Origin: Martinezella tropici
Lineage (GTDB): Bacteria; Pseudomonadota; Alphaproteobacteria; Rhizobiales; Rhizobiaceae
NCBI GenBank assembly: GCA_000799755.1
Contig: JUHI01000001.1
Span: forward strand, 806,001 to 870,000
DNA: 64,000 bases
Direction: 5' to 3'
Part shown: positions 26,626 to 34,767 of the stretch, in pieces
How the letters are laid out: every line of letters begins with the position of its first letter
Position numbering within the stretch: the stretch's first letter is position 1
Notes under the pieces: model-generated
Database searches by the model: none
Told to the model about the DNA's origin: nothing
Seen by the model: the letters and a program-made list of their open reading frames with translations, nothing else
Position numbers and translations under genes: made by a program

Positions 26626-27579
26626 ATGTCCGCGCCGCTTGATATCGATCAGTTGCAGACCTTCATCGCAATCGTGGATTCCGGCAGCTTCACCAAAGCG
26701 GCGGACCGAGTGTTCAAGACGCAGTCGGCGGTTTCCATGCAGATGCGCCGGCTGGAAGAACGCGTCGGCAAGCAGCTTTTCATCAAGGACGGTCGCGGCA
26801 ACCGGCTGACGGCCGAAGGCGAAAAGCTTCTAAACTATGCCCGCCGCATCATCCGCCTGAACAACGAGGCGATGGCGGCCTTCGACGACAATCGGCTTGA
26901 AGGCACGCTGCGGATCGGCACGCCGGATGATTACGCCGACCGCTACATGCCCGAAATCATCGGTCGCTTTGCCAAGACGCATCCGAATGTCGAACTTTAC
27001 ATCGTCTGCGAGCCCTCTGTGGATCTTGCCGAGCGCATGCATCGCGGCGAGCTCGATATCGCACTCGTCACCCACAATCCGCGTGAGCGCATGTCTGATG
27101 TGGTGCGCACCGAGCCGCTCTGCTGGGTCGGCTCGGCCAATCACCCGCTGCGCGACGACGCGCCCATTCCGCTTGCGGTCGGTCGGCGCGATTGCCAGTG
27201 GCGACAGCTTGCCTGCTCGGCGCTCGATGCCGGCGGCCGCGACTATCAGATCCTGTTTACCAGCTGGTCCTGTACCGTCGTTGCCGCAGCCGTGCTTGCC
27301 GGCATGGCGGTTTCAGTCATGCCGGAATCGGCTTTGCGAACCGGCATGAAGGTGCTGACGCAGGCAGACGGCTTCCCGCCGCTGCCGCCGGTGCAGATCG
27401 GCATCATGAAGCGGGCCGGTCTCTCGGCGTCGCTGATGAACGCCATCACCGCGCATATATCGGCCTGTCTCGACAACATCACGCCGGCCGCGGTGGACGA
27501 CGATCTCGATGGCGAAGTGAAGACCTATACGCGCTTCTATCCGCGGCTCCGCGCGGGACATATCCTGCCGGGCTGGTGA
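26626..27579 (+). CDS. LysR-family regulator (LrhA/LsrB-like)
   Basis: 317 residues. HTH: LQTFIAIVDSGSFTKAADRVFKTQSAVSMQM, then RRLEERVGKQLFIKDGRGNRLTAEGE. The QSAVSMQ recognition helix and IGTPDDYADRYMPEIIGRF effector start place it in the LrhA/HexA branch, which in rhizobia includes LsrB, a redox-responsive regulator of symbiosis, lipopolysaccharide and gshA. Six Cys residues lie in the effector domain (128, 166, 190, 197, 216, 281). Whether this is LsrB itself or a paralog is not established. A bidirectional hairpin repeat follows the stop. Confidence 0.88.
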   Translation: MSAPLDIDQLQTFIAIVDSGSFTKAADRVFKTQSAVSMQMRRLEERVGKQLFIKDGRGNRLTAEGEKLLNYARRIIRLNNEAMAAFDDNRLEGTLRIGTPDDYADRYMPEIIGRFAKTHPNVELYIVCEPSVDLAERMHRGELDIALVTHNPRERMSDVVRTEPLCWVGSANHPLRDDAPIPLAVGRRDCQWRQLACSALDAGGRDYQILFTSWSCTVVAAAVLAGMAVSVMPESALRTGMKVLTQADGFPPLPPVQIGIMKRAGLSASLMNAITAHISACLDNITPAAVDDDLDGEVKTYTRFYPRLRAGHILPGW

Positions 27580-27617
27580 GCCAAGAAACCCACCAGCCGG
27601 TTACCTTTGGCTGCGAT

Positions 27618-27717
27618 TAGAGCGGTTCAGCTTTTCACGGAATCTCTGAACCGCTCTATCTTTTTGTTTCAACGCAATTCCGGACGGAAAACCGCTGCGC
27701 ACTGTTCCTGGAATTGC
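27618..27717. repeat. Rhizobial intergenic palindromic repeat (element C, full copy)
   Basis: Two hairpins in tandem. The first has perfect 13-bp arms TAGAGCGGTTCAG (27618-27630) and CTGAACCGCTCTA (27646-27658), followed by TCTTTTTGTTTC, so it can terminate the LysR transcript. The second has arms GCAATTCC (27674-27681) and GGAATTGC (27710-27717) around a GGACGGAAAACCGC core. A second copy of the latter part occurs at 43913-43955, after the flavoprotein gene. Confidence 0.8.
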
Positions 27718-27718
27718 T

Positions 27719-28348
27719 CTAGATCGGCTCCGCCAGCAGTGTAGCGCGAATGACTTGTTTCCATTCGTGCAGCATGCGCTTTGCCATGTCATCGTCGCTC
27801 ATGATGGCAAAGCGGACGGATGCTCCGATCAGATGGCTGAAAAGCTGCGTACGCGCCTCGAGGTCGATGCGGCTTTCGGCCGGCAGGAAAGGCCGGATGC
27901 TTTCGAGGAACATTTCGGCGACGCGATTGCTGTGCTCTATGTTGAGCTTGAGGATATCCCTGTCGATATCCGTACCGAGCCAGACACCAAGATAGGCAGG
28001 ATCGCTGCGATACTCGCGATAGTACCAATCGATCATGCCGCAAGCCAATTCGATGGCGTGATCGAGCGACGTCACGACGGAAAAGGCTTCTCTGACCTTT
28101 TGCTGAATGCGGTTGGAATGCCGGTCGAGCAGAGCCCTGACGATCGCCGCCTTGTCCGGAAAATACTGATAGACGGAGCCGATCGGGATCGTGGCAACGG
28201 CAGCCAGTTCCGTCATCTTCATGCGGCTCACCCCCTTTTCGGCAATCAGCGCGGCCGCGACGGAGAGGATGGCATCGACACGTTGGATACTTCGCTCCTG
28301 CTGTGGCCTTTTTCGGAACGTTACGCGGTCAGGGTTATTCGGAGTCAT
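27719..28348 (-). CDS. TetR-family transcriptional regulator
   Basis: 209 residues. The TetR_N domain is seen in RVDAILSVAAALIAEKGVSRMKMTELAAVATIPIGSVYQYFPDKAAIVRAL, with the recognition helix PIGSVYQYF. The all-helical ligand-binding half shows a YYREYRSDPAYLGVWLG segment typical of a large group of proteobacterial TetR proteins. The stop codon (27719-27721) abuts the intergenic repeat. The regulated gene is not obvious; the nearest divergent region has no adjacent transporter gene. Confidence 0.9.
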   Translation of the reverse strand: MTPNNPDRVTFRKRPQQERSIQRVDAILSVAAALIAEKGVSRMKMTELAAVATIPIGSVYQYFPDKAAIVRALLDRHSNRIQQKVREAFSVVTSLDHAIELACGMIDWYYREYRSDPAYLGVWLGTDIDRDILKLNIEHSNRVAEMFLESIRPFLPAESRIDLEARTQLFSHLIGASVRFAIMSDDDMAKRMLHEWKQVIRATLLAEPI

Positions 28349-28558
28349 TCTTTACCCGTTTCATTATCATACTGAACGGCGCTCACGCGCGACAGACGCT
28401 ATGACATCAGACGCGTTCAATGCGCGTAAACGGGAAAAGTTCAATTTTAATCATCACTTAGGAGCAGCGAGCGAGCCCCGGAAAACGAGGCCGAAACATG
28501 GTTTCGACCCCGTAACCAAGCCATGACCGACACGCCGGCATCCGTGATCTGTGTCGTT

Positions 28559-29440
28559 CTAGGACACGTATTTCTTCAGGAATTCGACTGTCCTGCTCCA
28601 GGCGAGATCGGCCGCCTTCTTGTCGTAGCGGGCCGCCGACGTGTCGTTGTTGAAGGCATGGTTGACGCCGTCATAGACGAAGATTTCGAAGGTCTTGCCA
28701 CCAGCCTGCAACTCCTTGCGATAGGCGTCGATGCCGGCATTGATGCGATCGTCCAGCCCGGCATAGTGCAGCAGGAGGGCCGCCTTGATCTTCGGTACGT
28801 CGCTTGCCGGTGGCTGCGCGCCATAATAGGCGACGCCTGCCTTCAGCTCCGGCGAGACGGTCGCGAAGCGATTGACGAGGCCGCCGCCCCAGCAGAAGCC
28901 GACGGCACCGACCTTGCCGGTAGAGCCATCCACCTTCGCAAGATAGCTCAGGCTCGCCTCGGCATTGTCTGCCGTCACTATCGGATCGAGATTGGTGAAC
29001 ATATCCCGCGCCTTATCTTCATCCTCGGGCGTGCCGCCGAGAGGAGAGAGGAAATCGGGCGCCAGTGCCACGAAGCCTTCCAGCGCCATGCGGCGGGCGA
29101 CATCGCGGATATGCGGATTGAGGCCGCGGTTCTCGTGGATGACGATGATGCCGCCGAGCTGGCCGCTCGCATCCTTCGGGCGAACGAGATAGCCCTTCAT
29201 TTCGCCCTTGCTGCCGGCATAGGTCACGTCCTTTGCGTCCAACCTGCTATCATCGGCGGCAATGACCTCGGCGCTTGCCTTGTTGGCGGCAAGCAGAGGC
29301 GCGATGGCAGCGGCGGCTCCTGCCGAGCCCGCGAGTTTCGTCAGCTTTTCCATGAAACTCCGACGATCGAGCGTCAGATGCGTGTATTCATCATAGGCGT
29401 TGATCATCGCCTGCGTCACGATGGGCTTTTCCGTCGTCAT
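28559..29440 (-). CDS. Dienelactone hydrolase family protein with twin-arginine-like leader
   Basis: 293 residues. The N-terminus has LDRRSFMEKLTKLAGSAGAAAAIAPLLAA, a Tat-like (RRSFM) export signal, so it is probably periplasmic. The mature domain is a dienelactone hydrolase: VIHENRGLNPHIRDVARR with the family's Glu-Asn-Arg, GFCWGGGLVN with the Cys nucleophile, GLDDRINAGI with Asp, and GVNHAFNND with His. The usual reaction is hydrolysis of dienelactones or related esters, though exported members are of unknown role. Start 29440 follows GGGGAGAACAGGATC. Confidence 0.9.
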   Translation of the reverse strand: MTTEKPIVTQAMINAYDEYTHLTLDRRSFMEKLTKLAGSAGAAAAIAPLLAANKASAEVIAADDSRLDAKDVTYAGSKGEMKGYLVRPKDASGQLGGIIVIHENRGLNPHIRDVARRMALEGFVALAPDFLSPLGGTPEDEDKARDMFTNLDPIVTADNAEASLSYLAKVDGSTGKVGAVGFCWGGGLVNRFATVSPELKAGVAYYGAQPPASDVPKIKAALLLHYAGLDDRINAGIDAYRKELQAGGKTFEIFVYDGVNHAFNNDTSAARYDKKAADLAWSRTVEFLKKYVS

Positions 29441-29585
29441 GATCCTGTTCTCCCCGTTTCCCCGGCAGCAGGCAGCAAATGGCCAGCCACCCGCTGACAA
29501 GATAGGTCAGCGGGCAGCAGCGTGACGGTCAAGGAAAAACACAAACGCGTGAGCGCGGGTCGTTACCCCGCTAACACGCATAGCA

Positions 29586-30008
29586 TCAGGAGAAGGCGAG
29601 CCAGATGCCAAGCCAGCCCCACATGCAGACAAGGGCCGCAAAGCCGAGAGCAAAGAGCGGGCTGCGATAGCGCAGGTCATTGCTCGTGACATGCACATAG
29701 GCGTGCGCATAGCGCGTAACGACGAAGATCCAGGCGAGGATCACCGCCACCAGGTTATCCGCCTGCGTGGTGTAGAGCACGATGCAGCAGGCATGGAAAA
29801 GCAAAGGGACTTCAAACTGATTTGCAATGCTGTTGCGCACCACCAGGCTTTCCGCCGGCTCGTTCGCCGCATGGTTCTCGCGAAATTGTGCTGGCTGGAT
29901 GCGCCCGGTCTTCACCAAAACGCGGCGGCGCCATCCGAGGAGCGCGTAGAGAATGAACACCAGCACAGCATGCGCCACCATGGGCCAGAACATTTCATAG
30001 CCTGTCAC
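29586..30008 (-). CDS. MAPEG family membrane protein
   Basis: 140 residues with four hydrophobic segments, consistent with the MAPEG (eicosanoid and glutathione metabolism) fold. The conserved stretch is VVRNSIANQFEVPLLFHACCIVL, with the RNxxxNQFE motif. The start is GTG at 30008 after GAAGGGAGTTGGCAGC. Bacterial MAPEG proteins are often glutathione-dependent but mostly uncharacterised. Confidence 0.88.
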   Translation of the reverse strand: MTGYEMFWPMVAHAVLVFILYALLGWRRRVLVKTGRIQPAQFRENHAANEPAESLVVRNSIANQFEVPLLFHACCIVLYTTQADNLVAVILAWIFVVTRYAHAYVHVTSNDLRYRSPLFALGFAALVCMWGWLGIWLAFS

Positions 30009-30058
30009 GCTGCCAACTCCCTTCGAATTTCCGAAAGCTATACAGTAGATCTAAAATG

Positions 30059-30102
30059 CTACAGCGACCTTTGCGCCTCACGTATGACGCGCGGCGCTGT
30101 AG
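30059..30102. repeat. Rhizobial intergenic palindrome (element A, reverse copy)
   Basis: A 44-base palindromic unit with CTACAGCG and CGCTGTAG ends. Its reverse complement aligns, gap-free and at nearly every base, with 34622-34665. It sits between the MAPEG and guaB-linked membrane-protein genes, five bases beyond the latter's stop, and could work as a terminator hairpin. On its far side (30058 down to about 30020) the sequence resembles a decayed left arm of element B. Confidence 0.75.
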
Positions 30103-30106
30103 TCGA

Positions 30107-30697
30107 TCAGGACGGTCTGGAGCCGTCCTGCGAGAGGTAGCGAAAAATCGCGAACCGGGCCAGCAGAATAACGGTAACCACAAGCGTCAGGAATTTCAGC
30201 CTGACGATAACGGGCAGAAGGCTCGCAAGCAGCGAAACCGTAGCATCGGAGGGCGTTGCCGGCGGGTAAAGCATGAGGCCGGCAATATTCTCGGCATAGT
30301 CGACGACCGTATAGAAGATCGGCAGGCAGAAAATGACTGCCGTCGCGCCGGGCGGGATCGGCCGGCCGAAGAAAAAGCCGCCCGGACCGACCAGCCGCAT
30401 CAGGCAAAACAGCAACCCACCCAACACCAGCGGGAAGACCAGCTCCGGTCCGAGATACATGGAATGCAGGATCGAGGCCGGATCGGGATGATCCTTGAGA
30501 TAGCGCAGCATGGCGACGACGTCTTCGCTCTCGTAGCCGCCGATGCGTGTATCGAGCATCGACTGGCCAGCTGCGGCAGCGCTGAACGCCCTGGCAAAGC
30601 CGGCATAGATCCACGCGAAGAGTGCCAGGGAAAGAGCCGCAAGGATCGCCGCCAGACCCTGCAAGGATCTGGCATTGCCCGAAGCGCGATCTGCCAT
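30107..30697 (-). CDS. Membrane protein of unknown function downstream of guaB
   Basis: 196 residues with four predicted membrane helices (LQGLAAILAALSLALFAWIY, LVFPLVLGGLLFCLMRLVG, AVIFCLPIFYTVVDYAENIAG, FLTLVVTVILLARFAIF). A soluble loop of about 45 residues separates helices 1 and 2. No domain recognised. It starts only 3 bp after the guaB stop on the same strand, so the two are very probably co-transcribed. Confidence 0.8.
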   Translation of the reverse strand: MADRASGNARSLQGLAAILAALSLALFAWIYAGFARAFSAAAAGQSMLDTRIGGYESEDVVAMLRYLKDHPDPASILHSMYLGPELVFPLVLGGLLFCLMRLVGPGGFFFGRPIPPGATAVIFCLPIFYTVVDYAENIAGLMLYPPATPSDATVSLLASLLPVIVRLKFLTLVVTVILLARFAIFRYLSQDGSRPS

Positions 30698-30700
30698 GGA

Positions 30701-32185
30701 TCAGCCGCCTGCGCCCGGATAGTTCGGGCTTTCGCGGGTGATGGTGACGTCATGCGCATGGCTTTCGCGCAGGCCCGCGCCGGAGATACGCACGAAGGTT
30801 GCGCGCTCCTGGAAGTCCTTGAGGTCGGCGCCGCCGACATAGCCCATCGCAGCCTTGAGGCCACCTGCGAGCTGGTGCAGCACGCCGGAGACGGAGCCCT
30901 TGTACGGAACCTGGCCTTCGATGCCCTCCGGCACGAGCTTCAGCGTGTCGCGGACCTCGGCCTGGAAGTAGCGGTCAGCCGAGCCGCGCGCCATGGCGCC
31001 GACGGAGCCCATGCCCCGATAGGCCTTGAAGGAGCGGCCCTGGTAAAGAAACACTTCGCCCGGGCTCTCGTCCGTACCGGCAAGCAGCGAGCCGATCATG
31101 ACAGCCGATGCCCCGGCGGCGATCGCCTTGGCAAGATCGCCAGAGAATTTGATGCCGCCATCGGCGATGACAGGGATGTTCTGTTCGCGCGCCGCTTCGA
31201 CCGCCGACATGATGGCGGCAAGCTGCGGCACGCCGACGCCGGCGACGATGCGGGTCGTGCAGATAGAGCCGGGACCAATCCCGACCTTGACGGCATCGGC
31301 ACCGGCATCGATCAGCGCGCGCGTGCCGTCATAGGTGGCGACGTTGCCGGCCATGATGCGGACCGAGTTGGACAGCTTCTTGACGCGGGTAACGGCATCG
31401 AGAACGCGTTGGGAATGGCCGTGGGCGGTGTCGACGACCAGAAGGTCGACGCCGGCCTCGATCAGGCGTTCTGCACGCTCGAAACCATCGTCGCCGACAT
31501 TGATTGCCGCAGCAGCGCGCAGGCGGCCCTGCACATCCTTGGAAGCGTTCGGGTTGAGCTGCGACTTCTCGATGTCCTTGACGGTGATCAGGCCGACCAG
31601 ACGACCATCGCCGTCGACAACGAGCAGCTTTTCGATGCGATGCGTGTGGAGCAGGCGCTTGGCTTCCTGCTGCTGAACGCCGTCCTTGACCGTCACGAGA
31701 TTTTCGCGGGTCATCAGTTCGTAGATCTTCTGCTGGGGATCGGAGGCGAAGCGGACGTCGCGATTGGTGAGGATGCCGACGAGGCGATGCGACTTCTCGA
31801 CGACCGGAATGCCCGAAATGCCGTGCGCCTTCATCAAGGCCAGCGCTTCGGCAAGCGTCGCATCCGGACCGATGGTGACCGGATTGACCACCATGCCGCT
31901 TTCGAACTTCTTGACCTGGCGGACCTCTTCGGCCTGCTGCACCGGCGTCAGATTGCGGTGGATAACGCCGATACCACCGGCCTGGGCCATGGCGATCGCC
32001 AAACGGCTTTCCGTCACCGTATCCATCGCCGCTGAAATGATCGGCAGGTTGAGATCGATATCCTGGGCGATGCGGGTGGCGACATTCGTCTGGCCGGGCA
32101 TGACCTCGGAGTGCCCCGGCTGCAGGAGCACGTCGTCGAATGTCAGGGCATCCAAACCGGTTGGCGTTTCAATAATGCGTGCCAT
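30701..32185 (-). CDS. guaB: Inosine-5'-monophosphate dehydrogenase
   Basis: 494 residues. It oxidises IMP to XMP with NAD, the committed step of GMP synthesis. Seen: N-terminal [17 protein letters not shown], a pair of CBS domains around residues 95-220 ([36 protein letters not shown]), the phosphate-binding GGIKFSGDL, and the catalytic loop [11 protein letters not shown] with Cys at about residue 309. The start is ATG 32185 after AAGGAATTGGCC; an in-frame TTG two codons upstream is less likely. A membrane-protein gene follows at 3 bp. Confidence 0.98.
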   Translation of the reverse strand: MARIIETPTGLDALTFDDVLLQPGHSEVMPGQTNVATRIAQDIDLNLPIISAAMDTVTESRLAIAMAQAGGIGVIHRNLTPVQQAEEVRQVKKFESGMVVNPVTIGPDATLAEALALMKAHGISGIPVVEKSHRLVGILTNRDVRFASDPQQKIYELMTRENLVTVKDGVQQQEAKRLLHTHRIEKLLVVDGDGRLVGLITVKDIEKSQLNPNASKDVQGRLRAAAAINVGDDGFERAERLIEAGVDLLVVDTAHGHSQRVLDAVTRVKKLSNSVRIMAGNVATYDGTRALIDAGADAVKVGIGPGSICTTRIVAGVGVPQLAAIMSAVEAAREQNIPVIADGGIKFSGDLAKAIAAGASAVMIGSLLAGTDESPGEVFLYQGRSFKAYRGMGSVGAMARGSADRYFQAEVRDTLKLVPEGIEGQVPYKGSVSGVLHQLAGGLKAAMGYVGGADLKDFQERATFVRISGAGLRESHAHDVTITRESPNYPGAGG

Positions 32186-32493
32186 GGCCAATTCCTTCGT
32201 CTGTGAAAAACAGGAAAGCCCGGAACGAGTCGTCTACCGGGCGATCTTGCAAGTGTTGCTTGGAAGTTGGCGAGGGCTGGTAACACGTCTATGACAGGAA
32301 GGGAATAGCAAAAAGCGCGGGGCAGATATGCCAAGCCTTGGCATGCTCGCGCCCGGACAGTCGCTCCGCCGGGAACCGACCCGGCAATGCACTTTTCATG
32401 CCGCGCAAGCTGAAGATTTCCGGTTGTCGTCAAAAACCGGTTTTGTCATGTTGGAAAAATCACATGCGCCTTTGGTCGGAAGAGGAACGGCAC
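32186..32493. other. Intergenic region between divergent guaB and alpha/beta hydrolase genes
   Basis: 308 bases without a gene. The main structure is a perfect palindrome ATGCCAAG-C-CTTGGCAT at 32328-32344, possibly an operator. An upstream in-frame extension of the hydrolase frame to 32338 lacks a ribosome-binding site, whereas AGAGGAACGGCAC precedes 32494. I saw no GTP/purine riboswitch-like fold, though this was not modelled. Confidence 0.45.
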
Positions 32494-33381
32494 ATGAAGA
32501 AAGTCACAGCCGGCATTCTGGAAATTGCCTATCGTGAAAGCGGACCACTCGACGGCCAGCCGGTGATCCTTTTGCACGGCTTCCCCTATGACATTCATGC
32601 CTATGACCAGGTTGACGAGCAACTTGCCGCAGATGGATGGCATTGTTTCGTGCCGTTTCTGCGTGGATTCGGCTCGACACGATTCCTTTCTGACGAAACC
32701 TTCAGGTCGGGAGAGCAAGCCGCTCTGGGTGCAGACCTTCTGGCTTTCATGGACGCGCTTGGCATCTCTTCGGCAACACTTGGCGGCTATGACTGGGGCG
32801 GCCGAGCGGCTTGCATCGTCTCAGCCCTCTGGCCCGAACGCGTTCGCGGGCTGGTAAGTTGCGGGATGGGATACAACATCCAGAACATCGCCGCCGCCGG
32901 ACAGCCCGCGCCAGCGGAAGAGGAATATCGCTACTGGTATCAATATTACTTCCATTCGGAACGTGGCCGAAGGGGACTGACCGAAAGACGCCGCGAGCTT
33001 TGCCGCTTTATCTGGCGTCTCTGGTCGCCGACGTGGATCTTCGATGACGCCACTTTCGAACGACGCTTTCCGGCATTTGAAAATCCGGATTTCGTCGACA
33101 TCGTCATTCATTCGTATCGACACCGGTTCGGCGGCGTTCCTGGAGATCCGGCGCTGCAATCCATCGAGGCCGAACTCGCCAAGCAGCCGGATATCGCCGT
33201 GCCGACCTTCGTTCTGCAGGGCGCGGACGACAGCGTGGACCCGCCTGACGCGGTCGATCATGCCGCGCGCCACTTCAAGGCGTCATTCTACCGACGGCGC
33301 ATCGTTCCTGGGGTCGGGCACAATTTGCCACAGGAGGCGCCTGCCATATTTGCAGACGCCATCCGTTCCGTTTCACGATAG
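32494..33381 (+). CDS. Alpha/beta hydrolase (epoxide-hydrolase/haloalkane-dehalogenase-like fold)
   Basis: 295 residues. Oxyanion region VILLHGFPYDIHAYD, nucleophile elbow GGYDWGGRAA with Asp as nucleophile, as in epoxide hydrolases and dehalogenases, then a helical cap, the acid region FVLQGADDSVDPPD and the His loop VPGVGHNLPQEAP. The Asp nucleophile followed by Trp is the pattern of epoxide hydrolase and fluoroacetate dehalogenase relatives. The substrate is unknown. Start 32494 follows GAAGAGGAACGGCAC. Confidence 0.88.
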   Translation: MKKVTAGILEIAYRESGPLDGQPVILLHGFPYDIHAYDQVDEQLAADGWHCFVPFLRGFGSTRFLSDETFRSGEQAALGADLLAFMDALGISSATLGGYDWGGRAACIVSALWPERVRGLVSCGMGYNIQNIAAAGQPAPAEEEYRYWYQYYFHSERGRRGLTERRRELCRFIWRLWSPTWIFDDATFERRFPAFENPDFVDIVIHSYRHRFGGVPGDPALQSIEAELAKQPDIAVPTFVLQGADDSVDPPDAVDHAARHFKASFYRRRIVPGVGHNLPQEAPAIFADAIRSVSR

Positions 33382-33449
33382 GGTAACGTTCTCTCCGTTA
33401 CCGGCCCTTGAGCTGGTTCTCTACCGTCGAGGGAGAGTAACCTCAACCC

Positions 33450-34322
33450 TCACAGGTCGAGCTGATAGGTTTTCGGAATGTAGCGGAAACCTTCCGCCTG
33501 CTTTTCGACGAAGCCGACCGCGGGGAAAGGCATGTGGAAGCCGAGGAAGGGAATGCGGTCGGCGGCGATCATGTCGAAGATGCGCCGGCGTGTCTTTGCG
33601 GCCTGCGCCTTGTCCACGTCGAAGCGCACTTCCCAATCCGGCCGGCCGAGCGACAGAATATAGTGGTTGGCGGTGTCGCCAGTCATGACCAGTTGCTTGC
33701 CGTCGGACTCCAGATGAAAGACGAGGTGGCCGGGCGTGTGGCCCGGAGCCAGCATGGCGGTCATGCCGCTGACGATCTGGTCGCCATCCTTGAGGAAGGT
33801 CATCTTTTCGGCGAAGGGCACGACATTGGCGAGCACGGCCTTGTGACCACCTTCCGCCGGCGTTCCCTCGCGCGCCTTGTCCGTCCAGAACGCATATTCG
33901 ATCTCGCCGGTGACATAGCGCGCATTCGGAAAGGCCGGAGCGCCCTCCTCCATCATGCCGCCGATGTGGTCGCCGTGCAGATGCGTCAGGGCGACGACAG
34001 TGACCTGCTCGGGCGTATAACCTGCAGCCTTCAAGCCTTCGCGAAAGCGGCCTAGACCACGACCGCGACCGGCCGCACCAATTCCGGTATCGACGACGAT
34101 CACGTCGGAGCCGGTATCGATGATGGTGGGCGCGTAGCTGTTGACCAGCTTTTCCGTCGGCAGGAAATTCTGCTCCAGCAGTTTGCGCACGGTGTCGGGC
34201 GCCTGGTTCGAGCCGAAGATCTCCCACGGGCTCTCCGTGATATTGGCGCCGTCCTTGACGACGGTAATGGTAGAGTGTCCCAATTTAAACTGGTGCGTGT
34301 CTGGGGGTAGGACGGCAGTCAT
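33450..34322 (-). CDS. Metallo-beta-lactamase-fold hydrolase
   Basis: 290 residues. The zinc-binding motif is THLHGDHIGG, the second His is in APGHTPGHLVFHL, an Asp in VMTGDTANH and the last His in FLGFHMPFPAVGF. This is the N-acyl-homoserine lactonase/hydrolase-like MBL group. No signal peptide is evident in the chosen frame. Start 34322 follows AAGGAGTGAGTTC. The substrate is unknown; lactonase activity is possible but unsupported. Confidence 0.9.
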   Translation of the reverse strand: MTAVLPPDTHQFKLGHSTITVVKDGANITESPWEIFGSNQAPDTVRKLLEQNFLPTEKLVNSYAPTIIDTGSDVIVVDTGIGAAGRGRGLGRFREGLKAAGYTPEQVTVVALTHLHGDHIGGMMEEGAPAFPNARYVTGEIEYAFWTDKAREGTPAEGGHKAVLANVVPFAEKMTFLKDGDQIVSGMTAMLAPGHTPGHLVFHLESDGKQLVMTGDTANHYILSLGRPDWEVRFDVDKAQAAKTRRRIFDMIAADRIPFLGFHMPFPAVGFVEKQAEGFRYIPKTYQLDL

Positions 34323-34621
34323 GAACTCACTCCTTGTGCTGATGCGCAGCGTAAGCTGCACCTATCGTCATCGCTGGCGGCAACGGTTCGGAAAGGCGTC
34401 GTCGCGACCGCAATTTTGGTCATGACAAGACAATCCAAATCCGCTAATAGACCGGGCGACGTTTTATGCGTTTAGCATTTCCATGCTCTTAGCATATGTC
34501 AAATCCTGCATTCCACCCCATGCGGCAGCGGATATCACGAAGACGTGATCCCCAAGCCCTAATGGAGCAAAATCCGGGATTGGCAGCGGCCTCGCATAAG
34601 ACTACAGAGCGGCTGATCGCC

Positions 34622-34665
34622 CTACAGCGCCGCGCGTCACATGTGACACGCAAAGGTCGCTGTAG
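34622..34665. repeat. Rhizobial intergenic palindrome (element A, forward copy)
   Basis: A 44-base unit with CTACAGCG/CGCTGTAG ends and an inner GCGCGTCACATGTGACACGC core. It is the inverted copy of 30059-30102. It is followed after 13 bases by palindrome B, giving a mosaic unit. Confidence 0.8.
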
Positions 34666-34678
34666 TACTTTCAGTCTG

Positions 34679-34722
34679 CTGCATAATTCCTGAAATCGAT
34701 TCCGATTTCAGGAATTATGCAG
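34679..34722. repeat. Palindrome with 20-bp perfect arms (element B)
   Basis: The left arm 34679-34698 and right arm 34703-34722 are exact reverse complements with an ATTC loop; the arms begin CTGCATAATTCC and end GGAATTATGCAG. Such a hairpin forms in either transcript. It lies 45 bases before the MFS start, so it is in that gene's leader or promoter. The type is common in Rhizobium intergenic regions as I recall it. Confidence 0.8.
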
Positions 34723-34767
34723 TGGGCGGCAGCCTTCCCGAAGACAGATCTATCAAGGCAGATGCCT

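Larger units (their letters stand above)
34323..34767. other. Intergenic region carrying the composite repeat before the MFS gene
   Basis: 445 bases between the divergent MBL and MFS genes, with no credible gene. It holds repeat element A (34622-34665) and the 20-bp-arm palindrome B (34679-34722). The stretch 34323-34621 shows no further structure to me and should contain the MBL promoter. Confidence 0.5.

Noticed and set aside
30056..32035. 659-codon open frame on the plus strand
   Set aside because: It is antisense to guaB, whose motifs are unmistakable; the translation is Arg/Asp/His-rich shadow sequence without domains.
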